Positions 1 through 7,475 are shown, counted from the first letter of the stretch. The stretch: DNA of 10,291 nt from Leptolinea sp. UBA4782 (GCA_002403095.1 DHHC01000046.1:1-10291), one strand, 5' to 3'. Numbers and translations are program-made. Notes: a model not told the origin generated them from the sequence alone.

Positions 1-133
1 GGAATTCCGCTCCACCAAAAAATCCGCAATATTTCGTGATCGCTGCTGTCAGCGTCGTCTTTCCATGGTCAATGTGCCCCATGGTTCCAATATTCAAATG
101 CGGCTTGTTCCTGTCAAATTTCTGCTTCGCCAT
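1..133 (-). CDS. tuf: Elongation factor Tu, N-terminal part (cut by window edge)
   Basis: EF-Tu is the GTPase that delivers aminoacyl-tRNA to the ribosomal A site. Only the first 44 codons are present; the gene continues past the left edge. The translation starts MAKQKFDRNKPHLNIGT, the typical EF-Tu N-terminus, and carries the G1/P-loop as GHIDHGKT followed by TLTAAIT. The usual form is GHVDHGKT, so the Ile is a conservative change. The start is the ATG at 131-133, preceded by an AAGGAG Shine-Dalgarno sequence (141-146). It lies 38 bases downstream of the fusA stop, the normal last position of a str operon, and is probably cotranscribed with rpsL-rpsG-fusA. The identification rests on the N-terminus alone but is very characteristic. 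Confidence 0.95.
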   Translation of the reverse strand, partial: MAKQKFDRNKPHLNIGTMGHIDHGKTTLTAAITKYCGFFGGAEF

Positions 134-171
134 GTTCCTTCTCCTTAATACACCTCAAAAACAATGATTAA

Positions 172-2244
172 TTATGAATTTAAGATCTTTTCAGCAACTG
201 CGTTGGAAACCTGGGCATAGTGGTCAAATTCCATGGTGAAAATTCCACGGCCCTGTGAAATCGAGCGCAGTTCGGTTGCATATCCAAACATCTCAGCCAG
301 CGGCACAAAAGCCCGTACAGCCTGCGCGTTTCCATGACGCATTTCTGTCCCGGTAATCGATCCACGCCGGGAACTGAGCTGACCTAACACATCCCCCAGA
401 TACTCTTCAGGGATGATAATTTCCACTTTCATGATTGGCTCAAGTAAAACAGGAGCACCTTTTTCAGCGCCTGCCTTGAAGGCAAAAATGGCTGCCATTT
501 TGAATGCCATTTCGCTGGAGTCCACTTCATGGTATGAGCCATCCACCAGCGTCACTTTGACATCCGTGAAGGGATAACCCGCCAGCACTCCACTTTCAGA
601 AGCTTCCATCACACCCTTTTCAATGGGGGAGATGTATTCTTTAGGGATAACGCCGCCAACAATCCGGTTCTCAAAAACAATACCGCTGCCGCGGCCAAGG
701 GGCTCCATGTTAAAAACTACATGTCCGTACTGTCCGTGTCCACCAGTCTGGCGGACATACTTGTAATCGACATTATTCAAAGCCCGGGTGATTGTCTCAC
801 GGTACGCAACCCGCGGGTTACCCACATTTGCCTGGACTTTGAACTCACGCAGCATGCGGTCCACCAGAACATCCAGGTGAAGTTCACCCATCCCGGAAAT
901 AATGGTTTGCCCGGTTGTTTCATCCGATCTCACCTTGAAGGTGGGATCTTCTTCAGAGAGTTTCCGCAGGGCTTCACCCATGCGATCCTGATCTACAGTT
1001 GTTTTGGGTTCGATCGCGATCGAGATCACAGGTTCAGGGAAGCTGATGTTCTCCAGGACTACAGGTTTGGCTATATCGCACAGCGTATCGCCAGTAAAAC
1101 TTTCTTTCAATCCCAGGATGGCGGCAATATCACCAGCGTACACCTCGGTAATATCTTCGCGCCGGTCAGCATACATACGCAGCAGGCGTCCAATCCGTTC
1201 CCGTTTGCGTTTAATCGGGTTAAAAACCATACTTCCCTGGGATAATGTTCCTGAATACACCCGCAGGTAAGCAAGCCGGCCCACGTATGGGTCAGTGACA
1301 ATTTTGAAAACCAGAGCACTCAACGGTGCACTATCGTCACTTGGCAGGTTGATAACTTCATCGGTTTCAGGATGGGTGCCCTGGGCATCGGGAATATCGA
1401 TCGGTGAAGGCAGGTAATCAATCACAGCATCCAGGACCGGCTGCACACCTTTATTCTTCAGGGAAGAGCCGCAGAAAACCGGGGTTGCCTGGTTATTGAT
1501 GACTGCCTTGCGGAGGGCTGCTTTAAGCTCCGGGATACTGATTTCATGATCTTCAAGAAACTTGACGGTGAGAACATCATCAAGTTCTGCAATCTTTTCA
1601 ACGAGGGCCGCACGCTGTTCTTCCAACTGGTCCTTTAAATCCAGGGGAACGTCGATGGTCTGAACATCCACACCCTGGGCATCTTCCCAAACCATTGCTT
1701 CGCGGGTAAGCAGGTCAACCACTCCCCGGAAATTCCCTTCGGTGCCAATGGGAATTTGCATGGGGATGGGATTTGCACCAAGCCGCCTTCTGATCGAGGC
1801 AACCGACTCTTCATAGGATGCGCCAATGCGGTCCATTTTATTGATAAAGCAAATGCGCGGCACACCATAGCGGTCAGCCTGTCGCCATACAGTCTCGCTC
1901 TGGGGCTCAACGCCCTGGGTAGCATCAAAAACAACCACACCGCCATCCAGCACCCGCAGCGAGCGCTGTACCTCGGCAGTAAAGTCAATGTGCCCGGGGG
2001 TATCGATCACATTGATCTGGTACCCTTTCCATTCAGCGGTGACTGCAGCGGAGACAATGGTGATCCCGCGCTCCCGTTCCTGCGCCATCCAGTCGGTTAC
2101 CGTTGTGCCTTCGTCAACAGATCCCAAACGGTATGTCTTTCCTGTATAGAACAGGATGCGCTCCGTTGTGGTCGTTTTACCGGCATCAATATGTGCAATG
2201 ATGCCGATATTACGATACTTATCGATGGGATTCACACGAGGCAT
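172..2244 (-). CDS. fusA: Elongation factor G
   Basis: EF-G is the cytoplasmic GTPase that drives tRNA-mRNA translocation and, with ribosome recycling factor, splits post-termination ribosomes. The 690-residue product has the usual length for the family. GTPase motifs are intact: G1 AHIDAGKT (17-24), switch I ending in RGITI with the conserved Thr62, G3 DTPGH (81-85) and G4 NKMD (135-138). Domain II follows at about residue 300, domain III at about 400, domain IV contains the TGGHGQYGHV segment, and domain V runs to the C-terminus. The start ATG gives the expected MPRVNPIDKYRNIGI beginning; the upstream Shine-Dalgarno (AAGG about 10 bases away) is weak, so translation may be partly coupled to rpsG, which ends 30 bases upstream. 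Domain-IV and G-domain sequences look like the ordinary housekeeping EF-G rather than a resistance-type paralogue such as TetM. Confidence 0.98.
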   Translation of the reverse strand: MPRVNPIDKYRNIGIIAHIDAGKTTTTERILFYTGKTYRLGSVDEGTTVTDWMAQERERGITIVSAAVTAEWKGYQINVIDTPGHIDFTAEVQRSLRVLDGGVVVFDATQGVEPQSETVWRQADRYGVPRICFINKMDRIGASYEESVASIRRRLGANPIPMQIPIGTEGNFRGVVDLLTREAMVWEDAQGVDVQTIDVPLDLKDQLEEQRAALVEKIAELDDVLTVKFLEDHEISIPELKAALRKAVINNQATPVFCGSSLKNKGVQPVLDAVIDYLPSPIDIPDAQGTHPETDEVINLPSDDSAPLSALVFKIVTDPYVGRLAYLRVYSGTLSQGSMVFNPIKRKRERIGRLLRMYADRREDITEVYAGDIAAILGLKESFTGDTLCDIAKPVVLENISFPEPVISIAIEPKTTVDQDRMGEALRKLSEEDPTFKVRSDETTGQTIISGMGELHLDVLVDRMLREFKVQANVGNPRVAYRETITRALNNVDYKYVRQTGGHGQYGHVVFNMEPLGRGSGIVFENRIVGGVIPKEYISPIEKGVMEASESGVLAGYPFTDVKVTLVDGSYHEVDSSEMAFKMAAIFAFKAGAEKGAPVLLEPIMKVEIIIPEEYLGDVLGQLSSRRGSITGTEMRHGNAQAVRAFVPLAEMFGYATELRSISQGRGIFTMEFDHYAQVSNAVAEKILNS

Positions 2245-2274
2245 GATAACTCAACCTTAAGCTGGGAAAAACTG

Positions 2275-2742
2275 CTACATCCGGTAATGGGAAAAAGCGC
2301 GGTTAGCCTCTGCCATTTTATGGGTCTCTTCACGCTTGCGCACTGCTGCACCCTGGTTGGATGCTGCATCCAGCAATTCAGAGCTCAGTTTTTCAGCATA
2401 GGATTTACCAGAGCGGGCGCGGGATGCAGAAATAAGCCAGCGCATTGCAAGGGTTAACCGTCTGTCAGGAGCTACTTCCATAGGAACCTGGTAGGTTGCG
2501 CCGCCCACACGGCGAGGGCGTACTTCCATTACAGGACCGACATTCTTTATGGCAGTATCCAGAATTTCCATCGGATCGCGGCCGGATTTTTCTTTGATGA
2601 TGTCCATTGCATCGTAGAACTGCGTGGTTGCAGTGCTTTTCTTACCGCGCGAAAAGATCCGGTTGATGAAATTCTGCACAACTTCACTGTTGTAGCGCAC
2701 ATCCGGGGTTATTTCGCGTTTTTCTGGGCTAATACGTCTCAT
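2275..2742 (-). CDS. rpsG: 30S ribosomal protein S7
   Basis: S7 binds the 3' major domain of 16S rRNA, nucleates assembly of the 30S head and lines the E site. The 155-residue product matches the family length (about 156). Diagnostic segments are the N-terminus MRRISPEKREITPD, the beta-hairpin region RRVGGATYQVP, the following RRLTLAMRWL helix and the C-terminus ending ANRAFSHYRM. The ATG start has a GGAG Shine-Dalgarno about 10 bases upstream. It sits 27 bases after rpsL and 30 before fusA, so it is in the str operon. In E. coli S7 autoregulates through a structured rpsL-rpsG spacer; here that spacer is too short to hold such a structure, so any autoregulation would need another site. Confidence 0.98.
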   Translation of the reverse strand: MRRISPEKREITPDVRYNSEVVQNFINRIFSRGKKSTATTQFYDAMDIIKEKSGRDPMEILDTAIKNVGPVMEVRPRRVGGATYQVPMEVAPDRRLTLAMRWLISASRARSGKSYAEKLSSELLDAASNQGAAVRKREETHKMAEANRAFSHYRM

Positions 2743-2769
2743 GTTTGTCTTTCTCCAAAAAATCTACAC

Positions 2770-3189
2770 TTAGGCTTTTGGCCGTTTTGAACCATACTTG
2801 GAACGGCCCTGGCTGCGCTTGGCAACACCCGTGCTATCCAGGGTTCCGCGTACGATGTGGTAGCGGACACCAGGCAGGTCTTTCACACGGCCGCCGCGGA
2901 CCAGCACGACAGAGTGCTCCTGTAAAGAGTGACCTTCTCCAGGAATATATGCGGTCACCTCAATGCCGTTAGACAAACGGACACGGGCGATCTTCCTCAA
3001 TGCAGAGTTAGGTTTTTTGGGCGTCATGGTACGCACAACTGTACACACACCACGCTTTTGAGGTGATCCATCCGCCTGCTTGGAGCGGCGGTGTTTCATG
3101 GTATTGAAGGTATACTGCAAAGCAGGGCTTTTGCTTTTGGCCTTCTTATTCTGGCGACCCTTGCGGATCATTTGATTAATGGTTGGCAC
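2770..3189 (-). CDS. rpsL: 30S ribosomal protein S12
   Basis: S12 sits at the decoding centre of the 30S subunit and influences accuracy and streptomycin response. The 139-residue product contains TPKKPNS (56-62), GEGHSLQEHSV, and GGRVKDLPGVRYH, ending RSKYGSKRPKA. The lysines corresponding to E. coli K43 and K88 (here K58 and K103) are both present, so the sequence looks streptomycin-sensitive at these sites. It is exactly 15 residues longer than E. coli S12, with the extra residues between Leu24 and Pro43; a similar long form is known from Bacillus and other Gram-positive-type lineages. The start codon is GTG at 3187-3189: it gives the family N-terminus MPTINQMIRKG and has a strong GGAGG site. 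It is the first gene after the promoter at 3331-3359. Confidence 0.98.
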   Translation of the reverse strand: MPTINQMIRKGRQNKKAKSKSPALQYTFNTMKHRRSKQADGSPQKRGVCTVVRTMTPKKPNSALRKIARVRLSNGIEVTAYIPGEGHSLQEHSVVLVRGGRVKDLPGVRYHIVRGTLDSTGVAKRSQGRSKYGSKRPKA

Positions 3190-3195
3190 CTTTTT

Positions 3196-3200
3196 CCTCC
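3196..3200 (-). promoter_or_regulatory. Shine-Dalgarno site of rpsL (GTG start)
   Basis: GGAGG on the minus strand, six bases before the GTG at 3187-3189. It is the strongest ribosome binding site in the window and decides in favour of the GTG start, which also yields the conserved S12 N-terminus. Confidence 0.85.
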
Positions 3201-3250
3201 AAATTACTTGCGGCAGTTACGCCATTTTTTATAAGTTTCACTCTCATTAA

Positions 3251-3281
3251 GCGAGGCCATCTGATGCTTTGATGGCCTCGC
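3251..3281 (-). promoter_or_regulatory. 11-bp hairpin in the rpsL 5' leader
   Basis: A perfect inverted repeat: GCGAGGCCATC pairs with GATGGCCTCGC around a nine-base loop. On the minus strand it lies in the predicted rpsL leader, about 45 bases after the likely transcription start and about 60 before the GTG. It is not followed by a T-run on either strand, so it does not look like an intrinsic terminator. A shorter possible hairpin (GGGT-GAAAA-ACCC, 3296-3308) precedes it. It may be a ribosomal-protein binding leader, an RNA-processing or stability element, or a weak attenuator; the sequence alone does not decide. Confidence 0.6.
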
Positions 3282-3330
3282 CGATTTACAAACAAGGGTT
3301 TTTCACCCGCGTTCAGGACAACGGAAGCCG

Positions 3331-3359
3331 ATTATAACACGGGCAAAATGCCCAGTCAA
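3331..3359 (-). promoter_or_regulatory. Predicted housekeeping sigma-factor promoter of the str operon
   Basis: On the minus strand, a -35 TTGACT (3354-3359) and a -10 TATAAT (3331-3336) are separated by exactly 17 bases. A TG one base before the -10 makes it also an extended -10 promoter. The -35 box begins only six bases beyond the rpoB stop codon. Transcription should start near 3324, giving a leader of about 135 bases before rpsL. This suggests that rpsL-rpsG-fusA-tuf can be transcribed independently of rpoB. Confidence 0.85.
3341..3353 (-). repeat. Dyad within the str promoter spacer
   Basis: GGGCA-TTT-TGCCC forms a five-base-pair perfect dyad lying entirely between the -35 and -10 boxes of the str promoter and shortly after the rpoB stop codon. 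It might be a binding site for a regulator, or a small hairpin at the 3' end of rpoB mRNA. It lacks a following T-run, so a terminator is not supported. It could also be chance. Confidence 0.4.
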
Positions 3360-3365
3360 GAACTC

Positions 3366-6300
3366 CTACAGCAGTCCACCGTCCTCGAAATCCATGCCCA
3401 ATCCAAGTAAGCCGGTCCCAACTTTCGGAGGCCGCACACGTTCTTCGTCTTTCCCAAAGCGGATCACTTCTCCGCTATCCATTACTGCTTCTACTGCCAA
3501 GCCAAGGCTCTGAAGTTCTTTCACCAGCACCCTGAAGGAAGCCGGCAGGCTGGGCTCTTCGATCGTTTCGCCCTTCACAATAGCCTCATAGGTATTTACA
3601 CGGCCCTGAACGTCATCCGATTTGACAGTAAGCATTTCCTGCAAAGTGTAAGCCGCACCGTAAGCTTCAAGCGCCCATACTTCCATTTCACCAAAACGCT
3701 GTCCGCCGAATTGGGCTTTGCCGCCCAGAGGCTGCTGGGTAACCAGGCTGTAAGGTCCGGTGGAACGGGCATGCACTTTATCTTCCACAAGGTGGTGCAA
3801 TTTGAGCATGGTCATTACGCCTACGGTCACCGGTTGATCATAAGGCACACCACTCTTGCCATCTCGTAAAACCTGCTTCCCAAGGATTGGGAGCGGGTCA
3901 ATGATCTTATCGGTCAGCTCTTCGGCTTTCCTGCGCAGTTCTTCATCCGAAATCTTTGTATGGTCAATTCCCCTGCTCTCAAGCCAGATGCGAAGGCAGA
4001 CATTGATGGCCATCCTATCAATAGCCCGGAAGCTCGGGGCGCCAGTGGGGATATTATCAAACTCAACGATCTCCTCAGGTTTGTACCCCTTCTCTGAAAG
4101 CCAGTACTTCAATGTTTCACGCCGTGCATAAATCGGATCATCGATCAGCTTGCCGACATCTACACCTTTAGGTGCAAGAACCTCTTCCAGATAGAGGAGA
4201 CGGACTTCTTCATCATCCTTGATCTGCTCGGGATCAACTTCACCTTGGTTAATCCATTCCCAGGCGCTCAATCCAGCTTGTTTCCAAGCCTCATCGATCA
4301 ACCAACCACGGGCAAGTTCTGCTTCAATTTCCTCTTCATTGGCACCATCAAAAACCGGTGTAATAGCCCTGAAACCAAGCTGGCGGGCTGCCCAACCCAG
4401 ATGGGTTTCGAGGATCTGGCCGATATTCATACGCCCGGGTACGCCGAGGGGGTTCAGGATGATGTCAACCGGGGTGCCGTCGTCCAGGAATGGCATATCC
4501 TCTACGGATACTACACGAGAAACAACACCTTTATTCCCATGCCGGCCGGCCATTTTATCGCCAGCAGTAATCTTGCGCCGCTGTGCAACTGAAACACGTA
4601 CCATTGTCTCCACACCGGCTGAAAGGTCATCACTGTCAGCGCGGGTGAATTTACGTACATCAACCACCTTCCCGCGTTCGCCATGCGGCATGCGTAAAGA
4701 GGTGTCTTTCACATCGCGCGATTTCTCGCCGAATATTGCCCGAAGAAGACGTTCTTCAGGGGTAAGTTCTTTTTCACCTTTCGGGGTGATTTTGCCTACC
4801 AGGATGTCATTCGGTCCGACTTCAGCGCCGATCCGGATGATGCCTTCTTCATCCAGGTCCTTGATGGCTTCATCGCCGACATTTGGGATGTCGCGCGTAA
4901 TCTCTTCGGGACCGAGCTTGGTATCGCGGGCTTCCACTTCGTATTTTTCAATATGGACTGAAGTAAATTTATCATCCTGTACCAGGCGTTCAGAGATCAG
5001 GATGGCATCTTCAAAGTTGCCGCCTTCCCAGGAGACAAAAGCGACCACCACGTTCTGGCCAAGCGCCAAATTGCCGTTTACGGTAGACGAACTGTCGGCC
5101 AGGATATCGCCTTTTACAACATGTTGCCCTTTGATAACAGCCGGTCGCTGGTCGATGCAAGTGCTCTGGTTGGAACGCTGGTATTTCCGCAAATGGTATT
5201 CGCGGATATCGCCTTCGACTGTACGGACAGCGATGTTCTGCCCGGTTACAGAGATGACTTCGCCTTCTTCTTCGGCAGTCAATACCTGGCCAGAGTCTTT
5301 GGCAGCGTATTCTTCCATCCCGGTTGAAATCAACGGGATATCGGGGTCGATCAATGGGACAGCCTGCGCCTGCATGTTTGAGCCCATCAAAGCGCGGTTG
5401 GCATCATCATGCTCCAGGAAGGGGATGAGGGATGCGCTTACACCCACAACCTGGTGCGGAGCGATGTCCATGTAATCCACTTCATTGGGGTCAACGATAA
5501 TGAAATCGGAGTAGTACCTGGCGGAAATCCGGTTTTCTGCAAATTCATCAAATTCGTTAAGCAGTGAATTCGCCTGTGCGATCTTGTATTTGTCTTCTGC
5601 ATCTGCAGACAGGTAATCTACATCAGAAGTGATGAAAGGATCAATAAAGACAGTTGCTTTTTCCGATTTCTTGATGGCAGCAAATTGCTCTTTTGTGATC
5701 CGCTCGCCTTTCTTAACGATCACCTCTCCGGTCTTTGTGTTAATATAATCCACAGCAACCTTGCGGCCGACCAGGCGTGTATCGCTCTGGACCATTTGGC
5801 GGAGAACTCGCCGGTAAGGGGTTTCGATAAAACCGTATTCATTCACCCGGGCAAATGAAGCCAGCCTGCCGATCAAACCAATGTTTGGACCTTCGGGAGT
5901 TTCGATGGGGCAAATGCGGCCGTAATGCGAATGGTGCACATCACGGACATCAAACCCTGCGCGCTCGCGCCTCAATCCGCCAGGGCCGAGGGCTGAAAGG
6001 GTACGCTTGTGGCGTAACTCAGCCAGCGGGTTGGTCTGGTCCATGAACTGGGAGAGCTGGCTGGAGCCAAAGAACTCACGCAGCGCAGCGACAACCGGGC
6101 GGATGTTGACCAGGCTGACAGGAGATAAGGCTTCCTGGTCGCGGATGGACATGCGCTCTTTGATGACGCGTTCCATGCGGCGTAAACCTATGCGCAGCTT
6201 GTTCTGAATCAGCTCACCTACTGTTTTGACGCGCCTATTGCCCAGGTGGTCGATATCATCTTTGTCTTTTTGTTCGTTATTGATCTCTATCATGCGGCGA

Positions 6301-7292
6301 ACAAGATAGACAATGTCCCACTTGGTGATCGTACGGTGCGTAACAGGAATGCGTTCAGTCAGATCCAGCTTTTGATTAAGTTTGTAGCGCCCAACCTTTT
6401 CAAGATCATAGTGGCGCTGATCAAAAAGCTGTTCCTCCAGGAACTGGCGGGCATTATCAACAGTGACAGGGTCACCAGGGCGCATGCGCCTAAAGAATTC
6501 GAGCAGTGCTGCCTGGGCAACTGTGATACCCGAGCTCAAGTCCCATTCCGGTTCCTGCTTCAAAGTTGAAGGGATGAACAGGCGGTCGACATTGTTGTCA
6601 ACATCTCTGAAGAGGTCGATCAATTCCTCATCACTGCCCGTTTTCAGGGGCGAATCCAGCATCCCGTCATCAACTGCGGCCAGGGCGCGCAGGAAAATGG
6701 TAATGGGGACCACGCGTTTACGGTTGAACTTCAGGATAAGATAATCATTCTTGCGGGTTTCAAATTCCATCCAGGCGCCGCGGTCAGGGATAAGCTTGCC
6801 AGTCGCCAGCCGGTAACCAGTTGAGCGGTCAATCGGAGCTTCAAAGTACACACCAGGAGAACGGATCAGCTGGGAAACAACCACACGCTCTGTGCCATTG
6901 ATGATGAAAGTACCCTTTTCGGTCATCTCGGGGAAATCGCCCAGGAAAATATCCTGCTTAATCGGATCCGGTACTTCGGTGCCAGTCAACAATACAGACA
7001 CATACAAAGGAGATGAATAGGTCAGATCGCGTTCGATGCACTCATCCATTGAGTGCTTGGGTTCCCCAAACCGGAAATTCAAGTCAAATTGACGAGATTC
7101 TTCAGACCGGCTTGGAAAAACCAGTTTCATCCCTTTGTTGTACGATTCAATTGGGGAAATCTCGTGAAACAAGTCAGCCAGCATTTCGGTTTTCAACCGC
7201 TGAAATGACTCTAGCTGAACTTCAATAAGGTTGGGGAGACTAAAAATATCAGGAATGCGCGCGTAAGATTTTACGGGCAAATTGGAAGTCAT
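3366..7292 (-). CDS. rpoB: DNA-directed RNA polymerase subunit beta
   Basis: The beta subunit forms one pincer of RNA polymerase and, with beta', the catalytic centre. The 1308-residue product is longer than the B. subtilis protein (about 1190) and near that of E. coli (1342). Visible landmarks: the rifampicin-pocket region from GSSQLSQFMDQ to SALGPGGL (409-440), with D418, H428 and S433 matching E. coli D516, H526 and S531 (wild-type, sensitive-like); GRICPIETPEGPN (458-470); NFEDAI (759-764); GDKMAGRHGNKG (911-922) with the two active-site lysines K913 and K921; and GKAQFGGQRFGEMEVWALEA (1191-1210) near the C-terminus. Two segments look inserted compared with B. subtilis: about 497-559 and, much larger, about 985-1140 right after VFDGA. 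The ATG start has an AGGAG site. rpoC does not follow; rpsL does, 176 bases later. Confidence 0.99.
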   Translation of the reverse strand: MTSNLPVKSYARIPDIFSLPNLIEVQLESFQRLKTEMLADLFHEISPIESYNKGMKLVFPSRSEESRQFDLNFRFGEPKHSMDECIERDLTYSSPLYVSVLLTGTEVPDPIKQDIFLGDFPEMTEKGTFIINGTERVVVSQLIRSPGVYFEAPIDRSTGYRLATGKLIPDRGAWMEFETRKNDYLILKFNRKRVVPITIFLRALAAVDDGMLDSPLKTGSDEELIDLFRDVDNNVDRLFIPSTLKQEPEWDLSSGITVAQAALLEFFRRMRPGDPVTVDNARQFLEEQLFDQRHYDLEKVGRYKLNQKLDLTERIPVTHRTITKWDIVYLVRRMIEINNEQKDKDDIDHLGNRRVKTVGELIQNKLRIGLRRMERVIKERMSIRDQEALSPVSLVNIRPVVAALREFFGSSQLSQFMDQTNPLAELRHKRTLSALGPGGLRRERAGFDVRDVHHSHYGRICPIETPEGPNIGLIGRLASFARVNEYGFIETPYRRVLRQMVQSDTRLVGRKVAVDYINTKTGEVIVKKGERITKEQFAAIKKSEKATVFIDPFITSDVDYLSADAEDKYKIAQANSLLNEFDEFAENRISARYYSDFIIVDPNEVDYMDIAPHQVVGVSASLIPFLEHDDANRALMGSNMQAQAVPLIDPDIPLISTGMEEYAAKDSGQVLTAEEEGEVISVTGQNIAVRTVEGDIREYHLRKYQRSNQSTCIDQRPAVIKGQHVVKGDILADSSSTVNGNLALGQNVVVAFVSWEGGNFEDAILISERLVQDDKFTSVHIEKYEVEARDTKLGPEEITRDIPNVGDEAIKDLDEEGIIRIGAEVGPNDILVGKITPKGEKELTPEERLLRAIFGEKSRDVKDTSLRMPHGERGKVVDVRKFTRADSDDLSAGVETMVRVSVAQRRKITAGDKMAGRHGNKGVVSRVVSVEDMPFLDDGTPVDIILNPLGVPGRMNIGQILETHLGWAARQLGFRAITPVFDGANEEEIEAELARGWLIDEAWKQAGLSAWEWINQGEVDPEQIKDDEEVRLLYLEEVLAPKGVDVGKLIDDPIYARRETLKYWLSEKGYKPEEIVEFDNIPTGAPSFRAIDRMAINVCLRIWLESRGIDHTKISDEELRRKAEELTDKIIDPLPILGKQVLRDGKSGVPYDQPVTVGVMTMLKLHHLVEDKVHARSTGPYSLVTQQPLGGKAQFGGQRFGEMEVWALEAYGAAYTLQEMLTVKSDDVQGRVNTYEAIVKGETIEEPSLPASFRVLVKELQSLGLAVEAVMDSGEVIRFGKDEERVRPPKVGTGLLGLGMDFEDGGLL

Positions 7293-7320
7293 TCGTTCTC
7301 TCCTAGAATGTTAAACCTGT

Positions 7321-7367
7321 TCTTAATCTTTACCAGGCAAAAGAATACAATCTTAATCCGGCTTACC
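7321..7367 (-). repeat. Direct repeat in the rpoB 5' leader
   Basis: On the minus strand the element GGTAA-N-GATTAAGA occurs twice: GGTAAGCCGGATTAAGA (7351-7367) and GGTAAAGATTAAGA (7321-7334). The GATTAAGA cores are identical and start 30 bases apart. Both copies lie between the predicted transcription start (near 7376) and the rpoB start codon, so they could act in DNA or in the leader RNA. The first copy overlaps a small CCGG-TAAG-CCGG dyad. Function is unknown. Confidence 0.5.
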
Positions 7368-7382
7368 GGCATGCAAACGAAA

Positions 7383-7411
7383 ATTATATCAACTAAATAG
7401 GCTCAGGTCAA
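7383..7411 (-). promoter_or_regulatory. Predicted housekeeping sigma-factor promoter of rpoB
   Basis: On the minus strand, a -35 TTGACC (7406-7411) and a -10 TATAAT (7383-7388) are spaced by exactly 17 bases, with a TG one base before the -10 (extended -10). Start of transcription is expected near 7376, giving a leader of about 84 bases. The ten bases AGTTCTTGAC across the -35 are identical to those of the str promoter at 3331-3359. Confidence 0.88.
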
Positions 7412-7475
7412 GAACTTATTAGGAAATATTAACCTTTTCACCACCCTTCACAAAACACATGAACATCCATTGTGG

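Noticed and set aside
2..7. An EcoRI site (GAATTC) at the window edge as a sign of a clone boundary
   Set aside because: It is in frame within tuf (Glu-Phe) and the right edge has no such site; a chance hexamer is enough.
1756..2457. A 233-codon plus-strand open frame spanning the ends of fusA and rpsG
   Set aside because: It is antisense to two conserved genes and has no recognisable domain or convincing ribosome site.
3196..3275. A riboswitch-like switch in which CCTC of the hairpin's 3' arm pairs with the rpsL Shine-Dalgarno
   Set aside because: Only four base pairs can form, against eleven in the hairpin, so this competition is not credible without further evidence.
3251..3281. The strong hairpin as an intrinsic terminator after rpoB
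   Set aside because: The stem is followed by TTAATGAGAG on the minus strand and CGATTTACAA on the plus strand; neither is a T-run, and it lies downstream of the str promoter, where termination would block the operon.
4219..5475. A 418-codon plus-strand open frame inside rpoB
   Set aside because: It is antisense to a highly conserved part of rpoB, its translation is rich in Ser, Arg and Pro with no recognisable domain, and it is best explained as a shadow of rpoB codon usage.
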